DNA from: JAYUZR01 sp043751595
Lineage (GTDB): Bacteria; Patescibacteriota; UBA1384; CAILIB01
DNA: 20,980 bases
Direction of reading: 5' to 3'
NCBI GenBank assembly: GCA_043751595.1
Contig: JAYUZR010000011.1
Location: 1 to 20,980 of the forward strand
Made by a program: the position numbers and the translations under genes. Of the stretch, positions 1-7,091 are shown one piece after another. The first letter of the stretch is position 1; every line of letters starts with the position of its first letter. Below the pieces are notes generated by a model that had not been told where the DNA came from, searched no databases, and saw only the letters and a list, made by a program, of their open reading frames with translations.

Positions 1-384
1 CTGGATCTTTTTTCTGCATTTCCCGAGTATGAACCGTACGTGTGGGAACATCGGTCAGACGATAGCTCACCACTCTTGTATGGACGAAAGTTGGTGGTAC
101 AGGGAGAGGTTGCAGCCTTTCTTTGGGCCAGTCAGCGAATGGAGGGATCGAAGTCGCATTACATCTGGATCTGCGGAACGGTCCCCACCTACCGCAAGCG
201 CGGCCTAATGGACCTGTTGATGCAAGACTATCTTGCTTGGGTGCGGCGGGAGTGCCCGCAACTAGAGTATGTGTGGATCAAAACCACGCCGAACACTTTC
301 TTTTACCAGTATCTAGAAAAGATTGGGTTTGTGTATAAAAACCAGTCGTTTGGAAACTTTGTAAGCCTTAGGCTTACGGTATGA
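1..384 (+). CDS. GNAT-family N-acetyltransferase, 5'-truncated by the window edge
   Basis: The reading frame is open from base 1 and ends at TGA 382-384. The GTG at base 40 is therefore probably internal and the true start lies upstream of the window. Visible near the middle is a motif-A-like segment, TVPTYRKRGLMDLLMQDYL, which matches the acetyl-CoA pyrophosphate-binding loop (R/Q-x-x-G-x-G/A) and following helix of GNAT enzymes. The C-terminal part (FFYQYLEKIGFVYKNQSFG) matches the usual Y-x-x-x-GF end of the fold. The substrate cannot be told. A hairpin terminator follows the stop immediately, so this is the last gene of its transcript. Confidence 0.72.
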   Translation: MDLFSAFPEYEPYVWEHRSDDSSPLLYGRKLVVQGEVAAFLWASQRMEGSKSHYIWICGTVPTYRKRGLMDLLMQDYLAWVRRECPQLEYVWIKTTPNTFFYQYLEKIGFVYKNQSFGNFVSLRLTV

Positions 385-391
385 TAAAAGG

Positions 392-430
392 CAGTCGGGA
401 GCGTATGCTCTCGGCTGTTTTGGTTTTCCT
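392..430 (+). terminator. Intrinsic terminator after the GNAT gene
   Basis: An 11-bp stem (392-402 with 407-417, two G-U pairs) closes a GTAT loop and is followed by a T-rich tract. It begins eight bases after the stop codon of the acetyltransferase gene. Confidence 0.75.
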
Positions 431-486
431 TGTCTTTGCCAGGTTTTCAGTTATCTTCTCTTTGTCTTCTGGGAGGGGGACAATCG

Positions 487-1101
487 ATGTCGAGAAGAGA
501 TGGTAAAAAGGAGAAGGTGGAGCCAGTTTCAAGTCCGTTTGCACTAGTGCCAATACAGCGGGCTCTTCGCATTCATCTTATTTTTTCGCCAAATGGAGAT
601 GCGGATGAAGCGCTAGTTATCCTAATGGAACTTTTACGATTCTTTGGCGCAATCCCGCTGGAGGCACCTGATCGAGTTGATGCTAGTACGGGCGAGACCT
701 GGCAGGATGTACTAAGTAAGTTCCCTTGGGTGCACCAACTAGAGGTGACAATCCCGGAGGAATGGGATGAGTCAGATGTGCAAAATGGGATTCGGCGGTT
801 ATTAGCTAGAAAACTTGCTGACTGGTACCAGATTGGTACTGAAACAGCCGATGCTGAGGCTCTAAAAATCTTTTATAGCTGGAGTCGGGTGGGATTAATA
901 TTCTACCAAGGATCACTAGAGGGATTGCCTGCGCTACACTCGCTACCAGGTATGTTGTTGGCTGATTTCCCGTTTACCTATAAGCCGCCGTGGGTAGGGT
1001 GTTATGTGCAAGCAATTGAAGGGCGGGTGGAAGTTATGCAACTACCAGAATCAGAAAGGGCGGATTTTCTGAAACAGGCTAGAGAGATGGTTGCTCTATA
1101 G
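487..1101 (+). CDS. Hypothetical protein (204 aa), Shine-Dalgarno-led orphan
   Basis: I do not recognise this protein. The ATG at 487 is preferred over the upstream TTG at 430 because a strong purine-rich SD (GGGAGGGGGA, 471-480) sits six bases before it. The product begins with a short basic, probably disordered stretch (MSRRDGKKEKVE). It continues as a soluble mixed alpha/beta protein without membrane segments or a signal peptide. Aromatic and proline-rich segments (WDESDV, PFTYKPPWVG) suggest a folded domain. It is monocistronic: a terminator lies upstream (392-430) and another follows (1134-1164). Its frame is long, has a good ribosome site and is cleanly delimited, so it is probably real. 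Confidence 0.6.
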   Translation: MSRRDGKKEKVEPVSSPFALVPIQRALRIHLIFSPNGDADEALVILMELLRFFGAIPLEAPDRVDASTGETWQDVLSKFPWVHQLEVTIPEEWDESDVQNGIRRLLARKLADWYQIGTETADAEALKIFYSWSRVGLIFYQGSLEGLPALHSLPGMLLADFPFTYKPPWVGCYVQAIEGRVEVMQLPESERADFLKQAREMVAL

Positions 1102-1133
1102 CCTGTGGGTACTAGTATGTCAGTCAAAATAAA

Positions 1134-1164
1134 GAAGCTAAGTGCGTTGCGCTTGGCTTCTTTT
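1134..1164 (+). terminator. Intrinsic terminator after the 487-1101 gene
   Basis: A 12-bp stem with two G-U pairs (1134-1145 with 1149-1160) closes a 3-base loop and is followed by TTTT. A small frame over this region (1105-1317) is not credible because it runs through the hairpin. Confidence 0.75.
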
Positions 1165-1265
1165 GATTTACCTGGTGCAGGCCTCGATTATCTCCTCAAG
1201 ATTGCTAATCGCCCCGCTGGTTATGGTCTAAAATCCTACCCCACCAACTTAAGAGGCTCAAACGC

Positions 1266-1303
1266 AAAGAATGCCCACCGATCGATTCGGATGGGCACTC
1301 TTT
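1266..1303. terminator. Bidirectional hairpin terminator
   Basis: An interrupted stem of about 11 + 4 bp centred on 1284 has an A-rich left flank and a T-rich right flank. It overlaps the stop codon of the minus-strand AAA+ ATPase gene (1302-1304) and can end transcription of that gene. It also gives a second barrier to plus-strand readthrough. Confidence 0.6.
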
Positions 1304-1952
1304 ATATTGTGAACTGACCTTTTTGTTTCTTCCTTTCTTTCGTTATTACTGTTCTGTAATCTATTCCTCTTAGCTCGATCTCGCCACTGTTGGCGAGAAG
1401 TTCATTTAGTCTTGAGCTAATGCGTCCAGTTTCGTCAGAGTCTGCTATTAACTTCATTATTTCCCCTTGTAGGGGGAAGTTTGATGTAATAATAGCCAGC
1501 TTTCTTCGCTCATACACTTCTTGGGAAAAGTTCATGAGTGCCCCTCCATCTGTGCGGGGATGGAGGTTTGATGCTGAGTTTACTTTACTGAAGATATCAT
1601 CGATCACTACTACTGGTAGATTGTCGTAGTCTTCTGCAAAGCACATGTTGGCGTGAGTAAAGTTTGACTTTGAGAAGTAAATCTTACCCAGTAGCTCAGG
1701 CTTGTTTTGACGAATGTGATTGACGATAGCCTCGACGAGGTGGCTTTTGCCTCTGCCAGGAGGTCCCCAGATAAAGATCATCTGACCGTAGCTGAAGGGA
1801 TATTCTTTGGTGAGAATATCCTCTGCTCTTTCAATGATCCCTTCGGCCAGCGTCTGGAGACGCCCTAGAACTCTCCTTTGTGTGGCATTCTTGGCCTTGA
1901 AGTTAGCGAAAGTAGACTCTTCGCGAACTTCTTTTATAACGTTCTTTTCCAT
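1302..1952 (-). CDS. AAA+ ATPase resembling DnaC/IstB helicase loaders (216 aa)
   Basis: Motifs in order: Walker A GPPGRGKSHL, Walker B VVVIDDI, and a sensor-1-like IITSN. Near the end, GRISSRLNELLA is a plausible arginine-finger/sensor-2 region. This order and size fit the DnaC/IstB/DnaA-type clade that loads replicative helicases or assists transposition. The start was set at ATG 1952 (MEKNVIKEV) because AAGGA lies about seven bases upstream; the longer frame to 2060 adds 36 residues without a ribosome site and would run into the divergent gene. No transposase, dnaB or primase is adjacent, so it stands alone. The ATPase call is strong. The loader role is inferred from family resemblance. 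Confidence 0.78.
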   Translation of the reverse strand: MEKNVIKEVREESTFANFKAKNATQRRVLGRLQTLAEGIIERAEDILTKEYPFSYGQMIFIWGPPGRGKSHLVEAIVNHIRQNKPELLGKIYFSKSNFTHANMCFAEDYDNLPVVVIDDIFSKVNSASNLHPRTDGGALMNFSQEVYERRKLAIITSNFPLQGEIMKLIADSDETGRISSRLNELLANSGEIELRGIDYRTVITKERKKQKGQFTI

Positions 1953-2041
1953 CTTGATTCCTTTTCGTTTTCTTGTCTCTGCAATACCGTTATTCTTTGT
2001 GTTGCGCAAGTGCAGTAATACCTGCAGATCAGCCACCTTTC

Positions 2042-2050
2042 TGCTATAAC
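2042..2050 (+). promoter_or_regulatory. Extended -10 promoter of the DUF1905/YdeI-like gene
   Basis: TGC-TATAAC is an extended -10 element ending nine bases before the ATG at 2060. Transcription would start about three bases before the ATG, giving an almost leaderless mRNA. No SD is present. Confidence 0.6.
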
Positions 2051-2059
2051 ACAACCGCA

Positions 2060-2575
2060 ATGCCTACTATCAAGTTTGAATCAAAACTCATCACGCCCCA
2101 AGAAGCCGGTCTCGGCACTCGGCCTATTTTGGTGATGCCCGAAAGTGCCAGTAAAGAGCTTCCTTCTCGTGGCATGACAATGGTGGAAGGAACAATTAAT
2201 AACTTTCCTTTTCGCGGAGTGGTTGAGCCAAACGGCAAAGGGTCGCACTGGTTTATGCTTGATGATGTCACACTCGATGGCACGCAAGCTAAGGTGGGGG
2301 ATGTGCTAAAGGCGGAGGTCTCGCCAACCAAAGAATGGCCCGAGCCTAAGGTACCTGCTGATCTCAAAAAGGTGCTTGAGGCCAATCCCGCAGCGCTAGC
2401 CACCTGGAAAGATATTACTCCCATGGCTCGCTGGGATTGGATCCGCTGGATTGGTGCCGTTAAACAGGTGGAGACCCGCGCGAAGCGGGTAGAGAGTATT
2501 CCCTCGCGGATGTCGGTGGGTAAGCGAAGGCCGTGTTGCTTTGATAGGGGCCAGTGCACGCTGACAGAAGCATAG
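2060..2575 (+). CDS. DUF1905 / YdeI (OmpD-associated)-like protein (171 aa)
   Basis: The N-terminal half (about residues 5-90) looks like the small beta-barrel of DUF1905, with GTINNFPFRGVVEPNGKGSHWF followed by a KVGDVLKAEV turn. The C-terminal half has the helical YdeI/OmdA-type signature: W-x-x-ITPMARWDWIRWI, VETRAKRVE and the characteristic GKRRPCCFDR near the end. Such proteins are often annotated as bacteriocin-protection or OmpD-associated; the biochemical role is unknown. ATG 2060 is chosen because the extended -10 box directly precedes it and the conserved domain starts right after it. The frame can be extended to 1973, but that part would lie upstream of the promoter. Confidence 0.75.
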   Translation: MPTIKFESKLITPQEAGLGTRPILVMPESASKELPSRGMTMVEGTINNFPFRGVVEPNGKGSHWFMLDDVTLDGTQAKVGDVLKAEVSPTKEWPEPKVPADLKKVLEANPAALATWKDITPMARWDWIRWIGAVKQVETRAKRVESIPSRMSVGKRRPCCFDRGQCTLTEA

Positions 2576-2618
2576 TTCGCACTGCTAACATGGGTTAAGA
2601 TTGTGATAGTTATAAACA

Positions 2619-2624
2619 TACAAT
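2619..2624 (+). promoter_or_regulatory. -10 box (TACAAT) directly before the 2629 start codon
   Basis: TACAAT ends four bases before the ATG at 2629, so transcription would start at or within the first codons. No SD and no convincing -35 are seen. Confidence 0.5.
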
Positions 2625-2628
2625 CTCA

Positions 2629-3381
2629 ATGGTGACACCTGAATTAATCAGTTATTTGCAGGAGCAGCTAGTAAAGGGTGAAAATCTAGAAATAGTAAAA
2701 CCAAAACTCATCGAGAGCGGGTGGGCAGCAGCAGACGTGGAGGCGGCTATTGCTCAGGTACAGGTTACGAATCCAAGTGCAGAAGGTGGTTTGATAACGG
2801 TAGAAAAGTCTAAGTCTAGTATGGGCATGGTTGCGATCGCTGTAGTGGTATTAGCCCTTTTGGGTGGCGGTTATTATTTCTGGCAAAAGAACTCCAGTGG
2901 AGTAAAGGCGGATAGCGCGCTTGCTAGTGAAGTACCTGCTGCTTGGCAGACGTATTCTTCTACCTCAGGTTCCCCAGGTTATACCGTAAAGTATGCACCA
3001 GATTGGCAGCTGACCGAAGGAAAAAACACCACAATTATTCAGGTGCAGGATGGGGTTGCGATCGGTATTATTCGTCAGAATGATCAATCATCATTCTCGG
3101 ACTTGTACGCAAGTGCAGAAAATCCTAAACCTGAGGATAAGGTTAAGTTGGTAAAAAAGAGCGATCTCTCACTCGGTACGTATCAGGCCCAGCGGTACGA
3201 GTTGTTCGTGGCCACCGGCACTCCTCAGGAAGGGTATGTTATTAGTACCGAGGTATTGGCCGGAACTACCAGATGGGGTTTAGATCTAACCGTGTCTGAT
3301 GCAAAGGGTGCTAATAAAGACAACCTCAACAAATACAAAGAGGCGTATTTACAGCTTACTGGCTCGTTTCAGCCGCAGTAG
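2629..3381 (+). CDS. Single-pass membrane protein with UBA-like N-terminus and PsbP-like outer domain (250 aa)
   Basis: Residues about 1-45 (PELISYLQEQLVKGENLEIVK then LIESGWAAADVEAAIAQ) form a three-helix UBA-like motif. From memory, this motif often heads membrane proteins of Patescibacteria. A transmembrane segment follows (about 65-85, MGMVAIAVVVLALLGGGYYF). The rest, about 160 residues, is probably extracytoplasmic and resembles PsbP-like lipoprotein domains (YTVKYAPDWQL, then alternating strands ending KEAYLQLTGSF). No lipobox cysteine is present, so anchoring is by the helix. The metK promoter starts directly after the stop, so the gene appears monocistronic. Its function is unknown. 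Confidence 0.68.
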   Translation: MVTPELISYLQEQLVKGENLEIVKPKLIESGWAAADVEAAIAQVQVTNPSAEGGLITVEKSKSSMGMVAIAVVVLALLGGGYYFWQKNSSGVKADSALASEVPAAWQTYSSTSGSPGYTVKYAPDWQLTEGKNTTIIQVQDGVAIGIIRQNDQSSFSDLYASAENPKPEDKVKLVKKSDLSLGTYQAQRYELFVATGTPQEGYVISTEVLAGTTRWGLDLTVSDAKGANKDNLNKYKEAYLQLTGSFQPQ

Positions 3382-3405
3382 TTTATGGTTATAGGCTGAT
3401 TCTGC

Positions 3406-3414
3406 TGCTATACT
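3406..3414 (+). promoter_or_regulatory. Extended -10 promoter of the SAM riboswitch-metK transcript
   Basis: TGC-TATACT places the transcription start near 3421, eight bases before the first paired base of the riboswitch aptamer. The -35 region is weak, as expected for an extended -10 promoter. Confidence 0.65.
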
Positions 3415-3428
3415 TTTTTCGTTAGTTA

Positions 3429-3534
3429 CTTGTCCAGAGTGGTTGAGGGAACGGCCCGATGAAACCACCGCAACCAGAGCGAGATATCTCGTTCTTGGTG
3501 CGAATTCCGAGCAGGCGCAACCTGCGAAGACAAG
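3429..3534 (+). promoter_or_regulatory. SAM-I (S-box) riboswitch aptamer
   Basis: All hallmark parts are present in order. P1 is CTTGTC (3429-3434) with GACAAG (3529-3534). AGAG-GG is followed by the kink-turn sequence GAGGGA, then GGCCC-GATGAAA-CC and CAACC closing P2 (to 3475). P3 is AGAGCGAG (3476-3483) with CTCGTTCT (3488-3495). GGTGCGAATTCC is the conserved J3/4-P4 entry, P4 is GCAGG with CCTGC (3511-3525), and GAA leads back into P1. The element lies between an extended -10 promoter and metK, the enzyme that makes its ligand S-adenosylmethionine. Confidence 0.93.
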
Positions 3535-3544
3535 CTCTGTTTTG

Positions 3545-3586
3545 CTTCTCGTGTTGCGCTGCGCGTTTTACCCATAACACGAGAGG
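3545..3586 (+). promoter_or_regulatory. Expression-platform hairpin that masks the metK initiation region
   Basis: Bases 3545-3555 pair over 11 bp (one G-U) with 3576-3586. The right arm (AACACGAGAGG) is the only purine-rich stretch before metK and abuts the ATG at 3587. No T-run follows, so control is more likely translational than by termination. How P1 formation favours this hairpin is not evident; no clean anti-sequestor pairing was found by eye. Confidence 0.65.
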
Positions 3587-4813
3587 ATGCCAGAAAAATC
3601 TTTATTTACGTCAGAGTCGGTATCAGTTGGCCATCCAGATAAAGTGGCCGATCAAATTAGCGATGCTATTCTCGATCACTGCCTTACTGCACTCCCTACT
3701 AGTCGGGTAGCCTGCGAAACCCTGGTTACTACCGATACGGTAGTGGTAGCGGGCGAGATTACCACCAAAGAAGGCGCCCTTACGGCACAAACGGTAGACG
3801 CCATTGCCCGTAAAGTAATCCGCGAAATTGGGTACGACGATCCAGTCATGCTCTTTTCGGCTGATGAGGTAAAGGTATTCAACTTTGTGCACGCTCAGTC
3901 TCCCGATATTGCGATGGGGGTGGATACGGGCGGAGCGGGGGATCAGGGGCTGATGTTTGGCTATGCCTGCGATGAGACCGCCGCTCTGATGCCACTGCCG
4001 ATTCAATTGGCGCACCGGCTAGTAGCGGCGCATGCCGACCTACGTGCTGGTAAGTTGCTTCCGTGGCTTCGTCCGGATGCTAAAAGCCAGGTAACGGTTA
4101 TCTACGATGAGGCCGGTAGGCCCTGCGGTATCGATACGATTGTGCTTTCTACTCAGCACGATGAAAGTGTTATGGAGATGCGTGACGGCAAGCAGTACTT
4201 TAGCGACGCCGCGCGCGAGCTTCTGATTGATACCATTATCCGCCCAGTGCTTAATGAGCAGTGCCCCGAGCTTGCCACTGGCGAGTTAATCGCTCTTACT
4301 CCAGATGCACTCGATGCGCAGGTGCCAGAAGGTGCCGTGCGTTGTTTTGTAAACCCAACCGGTAACTTCTTGATTGGCGGACCGCACGGCGACACTGGGC
4401 TTACTGGTCGCAAAATTATTGTTGATACTTACGGCGGCTATGCGCGCCACGGCGGCGGCGCGTTTTCTGGTAAAGATGCCACCAAGGTAGATCGCTCGGC
4501 GGCGTACATGGCGCGCTATCTGGCAAAGCTGGTAGTGGCAGCGAAGCTTGCAAATAAGTGCGAGATTCAACTCGCCTACGCGATTGGTGTGGCCGAGCCG
4601 GTTTCGGTGCGGGTTGATACCTTTGGTACCGGTGCGATTGCTGACCAGCTTATTGCTCAGCGCCTACGTGCCAACTTTGACCTTACGCCAAAAGGCATTA
4701 TGCAGGAGCTTAAGCTTACCCGACCGGTATTTGCGGCAACAGCCAAGAATGGTCACTTTGGGAATGCTGCATTTAGTTGGGAAGATGTGTCTCGGGCAGG
4801 GTTGATTGGGTAA
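3587..4813 (+). CDS. metK: S-adenosylmethionine synthetase (methionine adenosyltransferase)
   Basis: Makes S-adenosylmethionine from methionine and ATP in the cytoplasm. The protein (408 aa, about family length) opens with LFTSESVSVGHPDKVADQI, where His16 and Asp18 match the catalytic/ATP-binding HPDK motif. It contains GAGDQGLMFGYA, the methionine-adenosyltransferase signature, and the phosphate-binding segment TYGGYARHGGGAFSGKD followed by KVDRSAAYMARY. YAIGVAEP near the C-terminus is also typical. ATG 3587 matches the usual N-terminus of the family and lies at the edge of the riboswitch sequestering hairpin, so synthesis is probably shut down when S-adenosylmethionine is plentiful. Its last 41 bases overlap the convergent esterase gene. 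Confidence 0.97.
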   Translation: MPEKSLFTSESVSVGHPDKVADQISDAILDHCLTALPTSRVACETLVTTDTVVVAGEITTKEGALTAQTVDAIARKVIREIGYDDPVMLFSADEVKVFNFVHAQSPDIAMGVDTGGAGDQGLMFGYACDETAALMPLPIQLAHRLVAAHADLRAGKLLPWLRPDAKSQVTVIYDEAGRPCGIDTIVLSTQHDESVMEMRDGKQYFSDAARELLIDTIIRPVLNEQCPELATGELIALTPDALDAQVPEGAVRCFVNPTGNFLIGGPHGDTGLTGRKIIVDTYGGYARHGGGAFSGKDATKVDRSAAYMARYLAKLVVAAKLANKCEIQLAYAIGVAEPVSVRVDTFGTGAIADQLIAQRLRANFDLTPKGIMQELKLTRPVFAATAKNGHFGNAAFSWEDVSRAGLIG

Positions 4814-5417
4814 GCCACTGGCTGGCTACTTGTATATCAGTGCTGGTAAGTTGGTGTCCGGCTGGAATCCAGTGTAACGCTAGCTTGGCTTCTGCCGATT
4901 CTAGGGCGTGGATGAGTTCCTCTACGCCCTGTTTGGAAATAAGTTGATCATGTTCGCCGGCCAAAAGCAGCACCGGCATATTACTTAGATTAGGTGGAGT
5001 AGCTGGAGGGGTAGCGAGGAGTGCGCGAAAAAGCACCGCTCCTTGCAAAGCGGCGGGCTCGGTAAGTAGAAGATTTGCCGCAATGTTTGCGCCATTTGAA
5101 TACCCAACCGCAAAGATGGCGTTACTGGTAAGTGTGTAGGTTTCACGAGCCCAACTAATAAACTCGACTAGCTCGTGGGTGCGAAGAGCAAGATCTTCTA
5201 GATCAAATACTCCCTCTGCTAGACGACGAAAAAACCGTGGCATCCCGTTCTCGAGCACCTTCCCTCGCGGGCTCAGTAAATGCGCGCCGGGCAAAAGTTG
5301 TTGCCCGAGTCCGATAAGATCATGTTCATCGCCACCAGTGCCATGCAGCAAAAGCAGTACTGGTGCGTCGGCTTCTGGAGCCTGCAGAAAAAGGTGGGTA
5401 AACGGCTGATTGGTCAT
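4773..5417 (-). CDS. Alpha/beta-hydrolase carboxylesterase, MhqD/YpfH-like (214 aa)
   Basis: A cytoplasmic serine hydrolase of the phospholipase/carboxylesterase family. The oxyanion-loop motif LLLLHGTGGDEHD is at 21-33. The nucleophile elbow GYSNGA has Ser107, and GEHDQLI and AGHQL supply Asp157 and His188 of the triad. In Bacillus subtilis, MhqD is encoded with the ring-cleaving dioxygenase MhqO and protects against quinones. Here the same two families lie head to head (5417 and 5464), which supports a shared role. A -10 box (TAAACT, 5424-5429) sits exactly six bases before the ATG. The 3' end overlaps metK by 41 bases, so the last residues are encoded antisense to the MetK C-terminus. Confidence 0.85.
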   Translation of the reverse strand: MTNQPFTHLFLQAPEADAPVLLLLHGTGGDEHDLIGLGQQLLPGAHLLSPRGKVLENGMPRFFRRLAEGVFDLEDLALRTHELVEFISWARETYTLTSNAIFAVGYSNGANIAANLLLTEPAALQGAVLFRALLATPPATPPNLSNMPVLLLAGEHDQLISKQGVEELIHALESAEAKLALHWIPAGHQLTSTDIQVASQWLTQSTLPETHLPN

Positions 5418-5423
5418 GGGCTT

Positions 5424-5429
5424 AGTTTA
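5424..5429 (-). promoter_or_regulatory. -10 box of the MhqD-like gene, leaderless geometry
   Basis: On the minus strand TAAACT is followed by six bases and the ATG at 5417. No SD is present in the six-base gap. Confidence 0.5.
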
Positions 5430-5451
5430 GGCTATTGTTGGATTCAAGCCA

Positions 5452-5457
5452 TAGCAT
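5452..5457 (+). promoter_or_regulatory. -10 box of the MhqO-like gene, leaderless geometry
   Basis: TAGCAT is followed by exactly six bases (TTCCGC) and the ATG at 5464. The two divergent -10 boxes are only 22 bases apart, so one regulator could control both genes. Confidence 0.5.
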
Positions 5458-5463
5458 TTCCGC

Positions 5464-6393
5464 ATGCAGATTCACGGACTCCATCATGTCACCGCAGTTA
5501 CCGCCCAAGCGGGGCGTAATCTGCACTTTTATACCCAAGTTTTGGGCCTGCGCTTAGTAAAGAAAACGGTTAACCAGGACGATGTTTCGGCCTACCATCT
5601 GTTCTACGCCGATAAACTTGGCTCTCCCGGCACCGATATGACCTTCTTTGATTGGCCTCAGGCCGGGGTCCGCCAGGGTGAGACCGATGGCATTCTGCGT
5701 ACCTTGTTTCGGGTTAGCTCGGTTGAGGCACTGCAGTTTTGGGCAGAGCGGTTTACTAAGTTAGAGGTTTCGCATGGCGAAATACTTGCCATGGGAGCGC
5801 ACCAAGTCCTTTTGTTTGAAGATTTTGAAGGCCAGCGTCTGGGCTTGGTCTGTGACGACGCTGATTTTTCTGGCGAAGTATGGGAAGTGGACGATATTCC
5901 TGTTGAACACGCTCTGCATGGGTTCTTTGGCGTGCAACTGGCCGTGCCAGAGCTACTTATGCTCCATACTATCTTTACCAAGGTGCTCGAGTTTGTACCG
6001 GCTGAAAGTTTCCAGCTAGAGGGTGAAAAAGTACATGTGTATACGGTTGGCGGTAATCAGGTGCAAGTAATCGAGCGCCAGGGCAGGCCGTTGCGTGCGT
6101 TTGCCGGTGGTGTGCATCATGTGGCGTTTCGGATAGACAATCCGGCAGCCCTTGCCGAGTGGGAGCAGTTTTTGGCTCAGGTGCGGTTGGGTAGTTCTGG
6201 GCTGGTAGAGCGATTTTACTTTACCTCACTCTACTTTAGGGTTTCCGATGGTATTTTATTTGAGCTTGCCACCGATGGCCCCGGCTTTGCTGCTGATGAA
6301 TCTGCCGAGCACTTGGGTGAAGCGCTTTCGCTACCACCATTTTTGGAGCACCGCCGAGCAGAGATTGAGGCAGGGTTGAAGCCGTTAGAGTAG
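5464..6393 (+). CDS. Ring-cleaving dioxygenase of the VOC superfamily, MhqO-like (309 aa)
   Basis: Two vicinal-oxygen-chelate modules are visible. The first opens with GLHHVTAVTAQAGRNLHFYTQ and LGLRLVKKTVNQDD; the second contains GGVHHVAFRIDNP and ends RFYFTSLYFRVSDGILFELATDGPGF. The likely metal ligands are a histidine of HHVT (His7 or His8), one of HHVA (His218 or His219) and Glu267 in LFELATD. This is the 2-His-1-carboxylate pattern of extradiol-type dioxygenases and of MhqO/MhqA. The expected role is oxidative opening of hydroquinone-type aromatic rings during quinone or electrophile stress. It is divergent from the MhqD-like esterase. No obvious terminator follows the stop. Confidence 0.88.
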   Translation: MQIHGLHHVTAVTAQAGRNLHFYTQVLGLRLVKKTVNQDDVSAYHLFYADKLGSPGTDMTFFDWPQAGVRQGETDGILRTLFRVSSVEALQFWAERFTKLEVSHGEILAMGAHQVLLFEDFEGQRLGLVCDDADFSGEVWEVDDIPVEHALHGFFGVQLAVPELLMLHTIFTKVLEFVPAESFQLEGEKVHVYTVGGNQVQVIERQGRPLRAFAGGVHHVAFRIDNPAALAEWEQFLAQVRLGSSGLVERFYFTSLYFRVSDGILFELATDGPGFAADESAEHLGEALSLPPFLEHRRAEIEAGLKPLE

Positions 6394-6405
6394 GGCGGCT
6401 AATAC

Positions 6406-6434
6406 TTGACGTTATTCTTAATACTTTTTAAATC
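6406..6434 (+). promoter_or_regulatory. Candidate -35/-10 promoter of the 6489 gene
   Basis: TTGACG (6406-6411), a 17-base spacer and TAAATC (6429-6434). The -35 is near consensus and the -10 is weak. It would give a leader of about 48 bases that contains the SD of the next gene. Confidence 0.45.
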
Positions 6435-6488
6435 TGATAGTTTGTTCAAGTCGGCCTTGCCGAGCGCGTGTTAAGAAAGGAAAAAGAA

Positions 6489-7073
6489 TTGACCGAAAGT
6501 GAAAGAAAGCGTGTGGAAAAACGATCTGCGTTGGAGAAAAAGAAGGCTTGGGATAAAGGGTATGTATTCGGGCTGGGACTGGCTGCTTACCAGCAGATAC
6601 TCTTAGCACTAGAGCGCGCTCTAAAAACGGGCAATCCCTCAGAGGTTTGGTGCGTACTAGATTGTGCTGATTCTCTGCGCCGTATGGCCATGATGCTGGA
6701 ATCCTACGAGGATCCTAAAGAAAAGGAGCTACTTAGATTCAAGCCGTGGGAAAGAGGAGATCTTGCAGCTGAAGCCTCAATAAGGTTTTGGGGAGGGATT
6801 AGGTATGAATCTTGGGTTCTTGATGCCCTGTTTGAAATATGGATTCTTAGCATGGAGCAGGCCAAGCAAGAAAAAGGTCATATTAGAACTTGGCAAAAGT
6901 GCCGTGAAGAATCTAGGGAAATAATCACGGGTTATTTGGGGGGAGCTTACGAGTCTGAAATGAGCGAGGAAGACTTTCGGGAGGTTTTGGAAAAATGGAT
7001 GCAATTTCCCAACGGTGAAGTAGCCTCCTTAGCGAGAAAAATCTTGGAAGAGTTCACGAGTGATGTTCAGTAG
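6489..7073 (+). CDS. Hypothetical helical protein (194 aa)
   Basis: I do not recognise this protein. The TTG at 6489 is preferred because AGAAAGG (6474-6480) lies eight bases upstream; a GTG at 6468 in the same frame has no ribosome site. The N-terminus is highly charged (ESERKRVEKRSALEKKKAWDKGY). The remainder is predicted helical with many Trp, Glu and Lys residues (RFWGGIRYESWVLDALFEIW; REESREIITGYLGGAYESEMSEEDFREVLEKW). No membrane helix or known motif was seen. It has its own promoter candidate and a strong terminator and forms an isolated unit. Confidence 0.6.
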   Translation: MTESERKRVEKRSALEKKKAWDKGYVFGLGLAAYQQILLALERALKTGNPSEVWCVLDCADSLRRMAMMLESYEDPKEKELLRFKPWERGDLAAEASIRFWGGIRYESWVLDALFEIWILSMEQAKQEKGHIRTWQKCREESREIITGYLGGAYESEMSEEDFREVLEKWMQFPNGEVASLARKILEEFTSDVQ

Positions 7074-7091
7074 TGTTCTTAGATACAAGCT

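Noticed and set aside
1105..1317. 70-residue frame between the 487 gene and the ATPase gene
   Set aside because: It runs through two terminator hairpins (1134-1164, 1266-1303), overlaps the end of the ATPase gene and has no ribosome site.
2044..2619. 191-residue minus-strand frame antisense to the DUF1905/YdeI-like gene
   Set aside because: The plus strand encodes a recognisable family with conserved motifs; the minus frame is a low-complexity Ser/Thr-rich shadow.
3545..3586. Rho-independent terminator as the riboswitch output
   Set aside because: The hairpin is followed immediately by the metK ATG without any T run, so masking of initiation is the better reading.
3459..3710. 83-residue frame over the SAM riboswitch and metK start
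   Set aside because: The sequence is fully explained by the aptamer, the masking hairpin and the MetK N-terminus.
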